This document shows, piece after piece, positions 10,621 through 21,010 of a stretch of 64,000 bases of DNA; within the stretch, counting starts at the first letter, position 1; the number at the start of each line of letters is the position of its first letter. The stretch is taken from assembly GCF_036370855.1 (NCBI RefSeq), contig NC_088117.1, positions 1,550,001 through 1,614,000 on the forward strand, read 5' to 3'. The notes under the pieces were generated by a model, which saw only the letters and a program-made list of their open reading frames with translations, was not told the DNA's origin and ran no database searches. Source of the stretch: Dromaius novaehollandiae. Lineage: Eukaryota > Chordata > Aves > Casuariiformes > Dromaiidae. Both the position numbers and the translations under genes were made by a program.

Positions 10621-13492
10621 CGCCCCGCCACAGCCCCCACCGGCGTCGGGTGCAGCACGGGGGGGAAGTGCTCGGAAAGGGTTGTGCTAGCAGCCGAGCA
10701 CAGCAGGAAGGACCCGCTCAGCGGCCGGGAGGTGGCAAAACCGCAAAAAAGAGGAAGCATTCGAGTGACCTTGCCAAGCGCCGCCAGCTGCCAGCCAGCC
10801 CGGCTCCCGCGGCTGCCCGGGCGCACGCAGAGGGGCAGACGCACGCTCCCCGGACCCACCGTGAAGCTTTGCCCGTTCCGGTAAGTCTGTGGGCTGAGCC
10901 CACGCGCTGGCACCGCCACATCCGCGGCCACCGCGCGCCGCGGTCCCGGGAAACAGGTCCGTGCCTGGCACTGCCGGGAGCTTGGTTCCGCTTGGACCTG
11001 GGAGCTCTGCCACTGCAGCAGCCCCCCGAAATTGGGGCAGCATCCCTTCGACGAGGGAGCTGGGGAGGAGGGAGAAGAGCTCCCTGGGGTTTAAATCGGG
11101 GGTCACCAACTGGATCCACCTTGAAAAAAGAGCAAAACAGCCTGGGCCAAACCTAAAAATCCCGTTATTCCTTGCTTGCCTATTTGGCTGGTGGAAAGGG
11201 ACTGAGCAAGAAGCAGGAACCCACATGTGCTTTAGAAACAGCCTGTCAGAAACACACACCCCAAAATAGCGGCGGGGCCTTGGGCCAGGCTGCCTCCCCA
11301 CTCAGGGTGATGGCCAGGGATGCTGGGGACAGCAGTGCAGAGCTGTGCACGGGGCCGGGGGGGAGGGCTGCGCTCGGGGTGGGAAGTGCTGGAGCGGGCA
11401 GAGCTCTCCCAACCCTCCTCTTCAGATGACAGACATCTTTCTAAAGCCTCGGTTAGGTGGCTTGGGCTCCTAACATGCTTCCCAGAGGTTACCATGCAAG
11501 GGAAACCATCTCCGGTGCTGAGCACTGTGGGCAGCCTGCAGGCGCTGAGCCCTGCTCAAAAATCTGGCTGCGACTTCTGCAAAAATGCAGCCGGCCCATA
11601 CAGGGGGGAAAACAGAGCTGGGAGACAGCGGCAAGACCCTGAGCTGGAAACGCTGAGCTCCCAGTGCTCCCAGCGCTCCCAGAGCCGTGCCCTGCAGCCC
11701 GCTCTGCTCCCCGGCCATCCTGCTCGTTGCAGGAGCACGGGAAAAAGCCGCGTAGCATCTGGCCAGGTAGCCGCAAGGGGGGACGGCGTTGCTGGATGGG
11801 CTTAACCTGGCCCGGCCGGTGCTGAGCCGGGGCCGTGCCACCTCCTCGCAGCCTGCTCGTGGTCACCCGCAGCCACGGCTGCTGCTTTCCGTTTTAATCA
11901 GCACATTCAACCTGTGCTAAAAAGCAAACAACACCCCTAACCGAGGCGAACGGGCACCGCGGCCGAGCCAACGAAGGTGCGAGCGTGCGGCTCCCACCGG
12001 ATGGCGGGCGGCCGGGTTCCCATGCGCCTCCGGGCTGAGGCTCACGAGCCGGGAGCCCCGGACCAGCCCGGGCACGGCAGAGCCACGGGACCCTCTGCCC
12101 ACACCGCTGTCGCTGCCTTGGGCACTAGCTGAGTCTGCCCTAAATTGAGGCCAGTGCAGGTGTCGGAAGATGCCAGCGTGGCGAATCTGCTTGGTGCGTC
12201 TGATTGGAAATTCGTGACACCCCAGAAACAAGGCAGCCAGCTCCCAGCCTGTCCCACGCTCCCAGGTGGTGCTGCCGGGCGGCTGGGCTCCCCCTGCCCC
12301 TGAGCACCCCACAGCCTGGCAGAGCCCTGCCACCGCTGCAGCTGCTGAGAGCAGGAGCTGCTTCCCAGGCAGGACGCTCTGGCTCCAGCAGGGTTTTGGC
12401 CCCCCCCGGTCACCCCCGGAGATGCCTGGTCGATGCCTAGGTGCCTGGCTGGGTCCGCTCCCGGAGTATTCCTCCCTGTGCTTTAGTGTGGGTGCCATCC
12501 TGCACCGCCCCAGGCAGACCAGCACCTTTCTCCCCGCTTTGCTGCAGCAAGGCTGGCTGCATTTCAAGCCCAACATGTCCCAGGCAAAGCAAGAATGGTG
12601 GAGCAGAGCTATCCCCATTTTGGGGAAACTGAGGCACAGAGCAAGTAACAAGGAGAGCATCCCTCCCTTCTACTTAGGAGAGGTGCCAGTCCCTTGTGAC
12701 AGGGGGGTGGGTGTCTCTTGGTGGTTCCCTGCTCGTCTGCTCTGTGTCCTGCCTTTGGGAGCAGCCTCCCTCGCCCCAGAGACAGGCCCCACTCTGCAGT
12801 GTGCCAGGGTGACACGAAAGATGGCAAAGCCGTGGCACGAAGGGGTCATGTAAGCTGGCTCCTACCCTGTCAGCGTAGCCTCAGGCACGGTCTTTTGATG
12901 TCATGCTGCACAAGGGATTTCCTGAGCTTAAAAGACAACCCCAAAAAGAAGGGGGAGAAAAAGAAAAAGAACACAAAAGCCTGGCCAAAATGTAAAGTGC
13001 CTGGTGAGCAGGGTTGGGCCCTGCAAGTTGCATTGCTCCCTTGCAAGGCCCGAGCACCCAGCGACGGCAGGGCCTCTGGCGGGGGGGGCCCTCGTGGCAG
13101 CAGGGGCTGGTGGAGGAGGCCGGGCGAGTCCCGCTGGGCCTGTGGGGTTGATCCCAGGAAGCCCCTTTTTACCCCTCATTTTTCTCCCAGTCCTGGTGCA
13201 GGACCACCTGGTGCATGCAGTCTCCAGGGATTGCATGTCCTCTCCCCCGTTGCTGGCTCTGAGCCCCCTGCTAGGATTTTAGTTTTGAGGGAGAACCACA
13301 GAGGAGCCCTTTCTCCACCCCCTCCAGCCCTGGCACCTCCCTGCTCCCCACCATCCAGGACCTGCGTGCGGCCCGGCCCCTCTTCCTGGGCGAGTTGAGC
13401 TGATGTCTTCCCTCGCTGGCTCTCCTCTGCTACAGGCCTGGGATCTCGGGGTGCAAGGAGGTGACGATCAGCCCAGCCAGCAACCCGCCGGC

Positions 13493-14536
13493 ATGGCCCG
13501 AGCATCGATGCTGCCATGGTCACCACGGAGCCTGCCCAGCGTGAAAGCGTTAATCACTGCTGGGTTATTCGTAACCATGCTCTGGAACCTCAAGTACGTT
13601 TCCAACTTGTCTGACATCTTCAGTAAAGCTCCCGAGCACACTAAGCCGCTGATGATCCTGGTCTGGGAATGGCCCTCCAAACAGGCTCCAAACATCAGCA
13701 CGGACATTTGCAGAGAGCTCTACAACATCATGGGCTGCTGGCTCACCGTGGATCGCGGGCTCCTCAACCAGGCAGACGTGGTGGTGTTCCACCATAACGT
13801 GCTCCAGCAGAGCAGGGACAAGCTCCCAAAGGAGAAGCCTCCCGGGCAGCACTGGCTGTGGGTCTCCCTGGAGTCCCCCACAAACACTAAAGCTTTAGCA
13901 GGATGGAACCAAACCTTCAACTGGGTCATGACATACAGACAAGACTCTGACATCTTCATCCCCTATGGCAAGCTGGTGCCCAACCGGTCAGCCACTGTGA
14001 ACATCCCCAGGAAGACCAGATTGGTGTCCTGGGTTATTAGCAATTATCACAGGACTCAGAAAAGAGCAGAAATCTACAAAAACCTCTCCAGGTACCTCCA
14101 CGTGGACATATATGGGAAGGCAAACAAAAAGCCACTTTGCAAGGACTGCCTCTTGCCAACAACGTCAAAGTCCAAGTTCTACCTTGCCTTTGAGAACTCC
14201 ATCCACCGGGACTACATCACCGAGAAGCTCTGGAGGAACTCGCTGATGGCTGGCACTGTGCCCGTGGTGCTGGGCCCTCCCCGGGCCAACTACGAGCAGT
14301 TTGTTCCTGCAGACTCTTTCATCCATGTGAATGACTTTGAGTCCCTGGCAGAGCTGGCCAGCTTCCTGAAGACCATGAACTCCAGCCGCTACCGGCGGTT
14401 CTTCGCATGGCAGAGGAGGTACAGCGTGAAGCTCTACACCGACTGGAGGGAGCGGATCTGTATGATTTGCACCAGGTACCCCAGTCTGCCCCAGGGTCGT
14501 GTCTATCCCGACCTGGAGAGCTGGTTCAATGGCTAG
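13493..14536 (+). CDS. FUT7: FUT7, alpha-1,3-fucosyltransferase VII (347 aa)
   Basis: FUT7 is a Golgi type II membrane enzyme that transfers fucose from GDP-fucose to sialylated N-acetyllactosamine, making sialyl-Lewis x ligands for selectins. The product has a short cytosolic tail, a membrane anchor at about residues 18-33, a stem, and a catalytic domain with YRRDSDIFVPYG-like (here YRQDSDIFIPYG, 148-159), FYLAFENSIHRDYITEKLWRN (229-249) and AGTVPVVLGPPRA (253-265) blocks typical of GT10 enzymes. The C-terminal part with SRYRRFFAW, YTDWRERICMIC and the final DLESWF matches FUT7 better than other family members. Potential N-glycosylation sites include N38, N67, N139, N164 and N197. Length agrees with the mammalian protein (342 aa). 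An AG acceptor at 13,434-13,435 precedes the start, so 5' exons are untranslated. I chose the ATG at 13,493; the frame is open further up to 13,403 but that part would be intron. The acceptor motif reads HHNVL at 100-104. Confidence 0.95.
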   Translation: MARASMLPWSPRSLPSVKALITAGLFVTMLWNLKYVSNLSDIFSKAPEHTKPLMILVWEWPSKQAPNISTDICRELYNIMGCWLTVDRGLLNQADVVVFHHNVLQQSRDKLPKEKPPGQHWLWVSLESPTNTKALAGWNQTFNWVMTYRQDSDIFIPYGKLVPNRSATVNIPRKTRLVSWVISNYHRTQKRAEIYKNLSRYLHVDIYGKANKKPLCKDCLLPTTSKSKFYLAFENSIHRDYITEKLWRNSLMAGTVPVVLGPPRANYEQFVPADSFIHVNDFESLAELASFLKTMNSSRYRRFFAWQRRYSVKLYTDWRERICMICTRYPSLPQGRVYPDLESWFNG

Positions 14537-14833
14537 CACAGAGCTGGCACGTGCTGAGGACACTCAGCAATGTCTGGAGACACCACGGATGTGTGTGAGC
14601 AGTAGGTAGCACTGTGGGGGGAGAGTGGGGCACCCTCCCGTGAAACAGCACGCTGGGCACGGAGGGCCCCCAGGAGTCCTGATCTCTCATCCCAGCCCCA
14701 CTATTGCCACACAATGTGACCTTGAGCAACTGTGCATGACCTGAGTTCTTGCAAAATGTGACCAAACCCCCGCCCCAGCCCAGTACTGACCTACCTCGCC
14801 ACCTTGTTTGGGATGACAAAAAGGTGCTTTGGA

Positions 14834-14839
14834 AATAAA
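14834..14839 (+). terminator. FUT7: FUT7 poly(A) signal AATAAA
   Basis: A canonical AATAAA lies 298 bp after the FUT7 stop codon, giving a short 3' UTR of about 320 bp. No earlier canonical signal was seen. Confidence 0.75.
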
Positions 14840-14859
14840 CCATGTGCTCCAGAGGCTCT

Positions 14860-15559
14860 GCCTGCAGTTTGGGACCTGGGCTGGGCCGAGGGCTGGTGGG
14901 GACAGAGGGAGGAATCAGCCAAGGCTCCCCGACCTGCCTCTTTCCCCTCATGGCCTAGAATCACTCTGTGGCTTCCTGGCACCTTTTGCTGGGTGGTGAA
15001 GCCTCGGTGGAGAGGCCTTGAGGCCACTTTTCTGGCTAGATCACTGCAGCCTGGTGTGGAAGAGCTGCCTCTCCCCATCCTGGCAGATGCCAGGACCTCA
15101 GGCCAAGCTGGCACGTCCTGGCCGGGATGCTCAGCACCCTGCAGCTAGGGCGGGAGAGCTCACGCACCCCCACGCGCGCATCCCCGGCTCCGACAGCTTC
15201 TGCTCTGCCACGTCCCGGTGCAGCCCTGCAGCACCCGTTACGTCCACCCCTGCTCCCCAGCCGTGGGTGTCACTGCACCGGGGAGGATGTGGGCTGCAAG
15301 GAGGCAGCGCGAACGGGCAGGACACCGGATGCTATCTCGAGAGCAATCACAGCCTGTTCAGTGCGTGGCTGAGTCAGAGAGAGACGCTGTGGTTTCTCGC
15401 TCCCCTTCGGCACGCACGCTGCGCAGGCGGGAAGCCGTCGAGGCTGGTGTCGCCCCTTGCCGTGCAGGGCACCCAGAGCGAACCCCGTGTGGTGGGTGCC
15501 CTGCCGGTGAGCTGCCTGCACTGCGCACACACCCGCGCACGCTGCACTGCGGGCACCCG
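14860..15559. other. FUT7 downstream spacer
   Basis: Unique-looking GC-rich DNA between the FUT7 poly(A) site and the large minisatellite. I see no exon or named repeat in it. Confidence 0.5.
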
Positions 15560-17460
15560 GCGCTGTGGCACCCTGCGTCACGCGTGTATACTGCATCGAG
15601 GGTGCCCTGGGCCACATGCTGCACCCTGCACTGTGGGCACCCTGACCACACGCGCGCTGTGCACCGCGAGCACCCTGCTCTGTTGGCACCCCCTGCACTG
15701 TGAGCACTGGGGGCACCCTGCGCCACACACCCTGCACCACGGGCACCCTGCGCACCCTGTGCCACCCACACCCCTGCACCACACACATCCTGCACCATGG
15801 GCACCCTTCACTGCGCACACACCCTGCACTGCACACACCCTGCACCCCACCCACCCTCTGCACCGTACACACCCGGCACCACACACACCCTGCACTGTGG
15901 GCACCCTGCACCGTGGGCACCCTGCGCACCCTGTGCCACCCACACCCCTGCACCACACACACCCTGCGCCATGGGCACCCTGCACTGCATGAGCACCCTG
16001 CACCGTGGGGACCCTGCGCCATGGGCACCCTGCACCGTGGGCACCCTGCACTGCATGAGCACCCTGCACCGTGGGGACCCTGCACCATGGGCACCCTGCA
16101 CCGCGGGGACCCTGCACCATGGGCACCCTGCACTGTGGGCACCCTGCGCACCCTGTGCCACCCGCACCCCCTGCACCACACACACCCTGCGCCACGGGCA
16201 CCCTGCACTGCATGAGCACCCTGCACCGTGGGGACCCTGCGCCATGGGCACCCTGCACCGCGGGGACCCTGCACCATGGGCACCCTGCACTGTGGGCACC
16301 CTGCGCACCCTGTGCCACCTGCACCCCCTGCACCACACACACCCTGCACCGTGGGCACCCTGCACCATGGGCACCCTGCACTGTGGGCACCCTGTGCACC
16401 CTGTGCCACCCGCACCCCCTGTGCCATGGGCACCCTGCACCATGGGCACCCTGCACTGCATGAGCACCCTGCACCGCGGGGACCCTGCACCATGGGCACC
16501 CTGCACCGTGGGCACCCTGCACTGCATGAGCACCCTGCACCGTGGGGACCCTGCGCCATGGGCACCCTGCACCGCGGGGACCCTGCACCATGGGCACCCT
16601 GCACTGTGGGCACCCTGCGCACCCTGTGCCACCCGCACCCCCTGCACCACACACACCCTGCGCCACGGGCACCCTGCACTGCATGAGCACCCTGCACCGT
16701 GGGGACCCTGCGCCATGGGCACCCTGCACCGCGGGGACCCTGCACCATGGGCACCCTGCACTGTGGGCACCCTGCGCACCCTGTGCCACCTGCACCCCCT
16801 GCACCACACACACCCTGCACCGTGGGCACCCTGCACCATGGGCACCCTGCACTGTGGGCACCCTGTGCACCCTGTGCCACCCGCACCCCCTGTGCCATGG
16901 GCACCCTGCACCGTGGGCACCCTGCACTGCATGAGCACCCTGCACCGCGGGGACCCTGCACCATGGGCACCCTGCACTGTGGGCACCCTGCACTGCATGA
17001 GCACCCTGCACCGCGGGGACCCTGCACCATGGGCACCCTGCACCGTGGGCACCCTGCACTGCATGAGCACCCTGCACCGCGGGGACCCTGCACCATGGGC
17101 ACCCTGCACTGTGGGCACCCTGCGCACCCTGTGCCACCTGCACCCCCTGCACCACACACACCCTGCGCCATGGGCACCCTGCACCATGGGCACCCTGCAC
17201 TGTGGGCACCCTGCGCACCCTGTGCCACCGCACCCCCTGCACCACACACACCCTGCGCCATGGGCACCTTGCACTGCATGAGCACCCTGCACTGTGGGCA
17301 CCCTGTGCACCCTGTGCCACCCACATCCTCTGCACCGTGCACACCCGGCACCACACACACCCTGCACTGTGGGCACCCTGCACCGCATGGGCACCCTGCA
17401 TCATAGGCACCCTGCACCGTGAGCACCCTGCACCGCACATGCCCCACACCATGGGCACGG
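15560..17460 (+). repeat. Large minisatellite: 16-bp units in a 471-bp higher-order repeat
   Basis: The basic unit is GGGCACCCTGCACCAT and variants (ACTGT, ACCGC, GCCAT endings), with some units replaced by CATGAGCACCC, GCGCACCCTGTGCCACC or CACACACACC blocks. The same ordered series of variants recurs with an offset of 471 bp, for example 16,071-16,463 against 16,542-16,934, which are almost identical. The array is degenerate at both edges. It is C-rich on the plus strand and has regularly spaced GGG runs on the minus strand. Because 16 is not a multiple of three and the unit has no stop in any frame, it creates very long false ORFs on both strands. Confidence 0.97.
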
Positions 17461-19650
17461 GTGGCCCCCAGGTGCCCCGCGGGAAGCACCCATCCAGGCT
17501 GGGAGTGGCTTGGGCAGGCAGCAGACATTGGGGCTGGGTGACAGCACCCAGCAGAGGGACCTGACTGCTCAGTCCCTGCCGTGCTCAGTGCAGGGGCACC
17601 CCCGTGCCCCCCTCGCCCCATGCCTCTGCAGCTCCCACCATTAATGACTTCTTTGGCCACAACTTTCGCTCCGGTTTCCTTCGTTTCAGGCCCGGGGACA
17701 CCCCAAGCCCCCTCCGTGCCCGCAGCCCCGCAGGAGCTGGCGGTGGGTGACACCACCTCACCCGGCGTGAATGCAAAACATCGCCCAGTGCTGCCCCTTC
17801 TGCGCTCTCCTTCCTCCAGCGGGCAACGCGGCAGCGGGCTGGAGCAGATGCACCCATGGGTGCCTCCAAGGCCACTTCCCCCGTGCCCAGATCCTGCCTG
17901 CCCAGCGCTCCCAGCACCTGCCTGACAGCCGCCGTGCAGCCAGCGCGTCCCACCTACGCCGGCCGCGGAAACGCCCGCCTGCCCGGTGCGGAGGCCCTTT
18001 GCCCTTCCTGTTTGCGGGTGCACCGGGCACGGTCCCTGCTGGGGCTGCCACCCCGCGCAGCAGCACCGGGGCCAGGATCCGTCCCCACGGCAGCCTGCGC
18101 TGTCCCGGCCACTGTTCAGACACCCTGCGGCCATGCTTGGCGCGATCCCCTTTGCTCCCGTGGGTCTCTCCTGGTAGCGTTTGCCCCTCGGTGCTGCCGG
18201 GGCTCTGGGCTCTCTCCTCGCATCCAGGCAATCTCCAAAGCTGCACGAGCCCCCCACTCTGGGCTTTACGCAGAATTGCCCCATTTTCTACGTGGCTTCT
18301 GGCCACCACGTGCAGTTCTGCAAAGTCCTCCAGCCCCGCTGACCCCTCTTGGCTTGCCCAGCGTCACCCAAACCTCTCTCCCGCGCTTCGGTTTGGCACG
18401 GCGTGCCGGGCTCATGGGATTGCTGCAACCTCTGGCTCAGATGCCACCCTCCGCCCAGCGGTGCAAACCGCAGCAGAGGGCCACACCGCTGCTCCGCAGC
18501 TTGCCCGCCTGGAAAAATCAGATGGCAGAAACGCGGAGAGAAGCAAACTGAGGGGATGCGACAGCCTTCCCGGGTGGAAACAGCCCCTTTGCATGCGCAG
18601 GATTAAATACTGGAAGCGCAGCTATCAAATCGCCCTTTGCCCGCCGCCAGCACCCCCCACGCCAACGCGGCCGGAGGGACCACACCAGACACTGGGGTTT
18701 ATAGCGAAGGGAGCAAGCGGGGCCGAGCTGGCGGAGAGCAAACGGGCACCTGCCTTTCGGCGCTGGCAGCCAGCCTGGTTTTGCACCCCTGCCCTCCATG
18801 GGATCTGCCGCCTGGCCCCAGGAGCAGCCGCCGAGCGTAACCCCGCTCCGGCACAGCAGCGCAGCCCGGCTCATCTAAAAAATCCTCCTTTCCTGGCAAC
18901 TGAGGGGTGGCCAGTAAAAAAAAAAAGGGGCTTTTCAGGGCCAGCTGCACTACAGCTTTGGGCATTTCATTGCTTCTGCTGTGGGAAAAATCCCCGGGGG
19001 GCCACGTGTGCTGCTGCACACAGGGAAGGGTGGGGGGACGTCACATGGAGAAGCGCGGTTATCCCCCCAGGAGCATGCCGTCCTCCTGCTCGGGCAGGAA
19101 GAAAAGGCTTCGAGCGAGACCCTGCTGGACTTTCCTCCTTCCCAAAAGCAATTACGGAGAAAACAGCAGCGGGAAACAGGCTGGCAGGCGACCCGTCCTC
19201 TTGGCGCCCGCTCTGGGCAGCTTCTCCCCCCCGCTGCGGGTTTTTTTGCTGTTACCGCCGGGGTGCCCCCTCCCACCTGATTTGCAAGTCCAACGGGCGG
19301 CAAAACCCATGCCTGCCCCGACTTTCCTGTCCCAACTTTCCTTCGGAGGCACCAACCCGCCGCCTTGGATTTCGGCACCCCCCAGCCGGGCTCCCTCCCT
19401 TAGGGGGGCTTCCCGCACCTTGCCCTGCCTCCTGCCAGCCAGCAGCCGCAGGCAGGGCCCTGCCTGCTGCCCTGGACCCCCGCAGGCCCCCACACGCCGG
19501 CCAACCCAGCGCTGGTGCCAGCACCGGCAGGATGCGATCCGAACCCGCGATGGGGGGGACCGAGGAAACCGGGGCTCTGAGCCGCTGCCTCCCCTCGCCC
19601 CTTGCAGCACGGAGGCAAGGAAAGGGCCGATGCGCTCTCATGCCCCAAAA
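17461..19650. other. Spacer between the FUT7 minisatellite and the POU5F3 3' end
   Basis: GC-rich, mostly unique sequence. No exon was recognised on either strand. The two flanking genes converge here, so promoters are not expected. Confidence 0.5.
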
Positions 19651-19657
19651 ACTGAGA

Positions 19658-19663
19658 TTTATT
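19658..19663 (-). terminator. POU5F3: POU5F3 poly(A) signal AATAAA (minus strand)
   Basis: TTTATT on the plus strand reads AATAAA on the minus strand, 1.1 kb after the POU5F3 stop codon. It is the first canonical signal I found in that direction, so the 3' UTR would span about 19,640-20,758. Confidence 0.65.
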
Positions 19664-20758
19664 TCATTGCCAGACGGAATATGATTAAGGGGGGGGGAAT
19701 CATTAACTACAGCAAGCTCAATGGCACGGGGGTGCTAGCGGCATGGACGGGACGGTGTTGGCCACGCTGTGGGCCCTGGGCTCGGCCCCCTCCCTGGGGA
19801 AAGGCGGCCTGGGGGCAGCCAGGCTTGGGGGGGGGGCAGGGGGGGACGCTGGCTGACAAGCGAAACAGGTCCCAGAGGCTCTGGAGCGGCACCGGAGCCA
19901 GGGCAGACACCCCCAGCCCTCCCTGCCTGCCCCTCTGCCACCTCCTCACCACCCGTGGGTGGGCACGGGGCCAAAGCCCCCCCGAGCCGGGGGGTGCCGG
20001 GGGCAAGATGAGGCAGGCCGAACCGGGGCTGGGGCTGCCGGGGGCTCCCCTCGCTCCACGCAATAGCCCTCAGGCTTTTTGGCAAGCTCCAGGTGCCCAG
20101 GAGGATGGGGAGAGCCTTTGGGGTGCCCCCCCCAGCCCGGTGCCCGCGGCCCCGCTCTACGTGCCAGGGAGGGGGCAGCTGGGAAACTAGAAATCGCTAC
20201 CAAGATTTTCACTTTTTAAAAACTAGAAATACAACCAAAACCACGAAGGAAAAAAAAAAAAGCCCCCCCGCCACCCCCCACCCTTAACCCCAAATTTAAA
20301 AATGCTTCTTTCACGGTTCTTGCAGGAGAGCAGCTCAGCTCAGCTGGGAAGAGGCAAAGGCGGCTCCGCTCAGCGCCCCGGGCACATCTGGCATAGGCAG
20401 GTCACAGTGAGGAAGGAGCAGCTGCCCCCGCCCCAGGGAGGGAGGAGGGGATGCTGACCCCATGCACGGGATGGAGGAGGGAGCACTGGGACCAGCAAAT
20501 TCACCTAACTGGGAAGGGCTGGGAGCAACTGCAGAGAGTGGGGACCACCTCTGCGCCCGGCTCCCGGCCCTTCCTCTGCCCCTCCTGCACCAAAAGCCAG
20601 AAAACAGCCAGCGGCCCAGCCAGGCTCTTGGGGACTGGGACCAGAGCCACGTGCCTTTCCAGGGCGAGGGGAGGAAGCTGCCTCCAGGGAACCAGCCGAG
20701 CCGCACCGTCTGGGAAACACCTCCATCCAGCTCCCCAACGGCCCCCGCAGCCCCTGGT

Positions 20759-21010
20759 TCAGTGGCTGCTGTTACTCATGGAGAGCCCGGGTTGCAGAGC
20801 TTGAGGGAACATCTCGGCCTTGTGGAACGGCGGCATGTAGACAGGAGGGGATGGAGCTAGGCTGTAGCCCTGGGATGTCACCGGGATGGGCAGGCTGGCG
20901 GGCACCAGCGACTGGTTCATGTCGTACATCACCCCTTCCGCCTCGTTGCCGAAGGGCAGCAGCAGCCGCTTGCCTTTCTGACGCCGGTTGCAGAACCAGA
21001 CCCGGACCAC
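20759..21010 (-). CDS. POU5F3: POU5F3 exon 5 (homeodomain helix 3 and C-terminus)
   Basis: It has 83 codons plus stop after acceptor CTCGCAG. It opens with [15 protein letters not shown], the recognition helix with the Cys at homeodomain position 50 that is characteristic of POU factors, followed by a Pro/Ser-rich tail ending NSSH. Confidence 0.95.
   Translation of the reverse strand: MVRVWFCNRRQKGKRLLLPFGNEAEGVMYDMNQSLVPASLPIPVTSQGYSLAPSPPVYMPPFHKAEMFPQALQPGLSMSNSSH

Larger units (their letters stand above)
3621..13435. other. Intergenic region between ABCA2 and FUT7
   Basis: No coding exon was recognised. The genes on each side diverge, so this region should hold the FUT7 promoter and any untranslated FUT7 first exon, which I could not locate. 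A splice acceptor just before the FUT7 coding start (AG at 13,434-13,435 after a pyrimidine-rich run) implies that such an exon exists. Visible repeats are an (ATCC)n tract, a 46-bp direct repeat, an (AAT)n tract and a 20-bp minisatellite, listed separately. A less GC-rich patch at 6,705-6,870 carries several AACAAAG/AACAAAA motifs. Confidence 0.6.

Noticed and set aside
13403-13492. Upstream in-frame extension of FUT7 by 30 codons
   Set aside because: It spans a splice acceptor (AG at 13,435) and would be intronic; the shorter start gives the normal family length and a proper membrane anchor near the terminus.
15270-18284. 1,004-codon minus-strand open frame and several overlapping plus-strand frames rich in Cys, His, Pro
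   Set aside because: They arise from a 16-bp tandem repeat that lacks stops in every frame; all frames of both strands are open, and no domain or splice structure supports coding.
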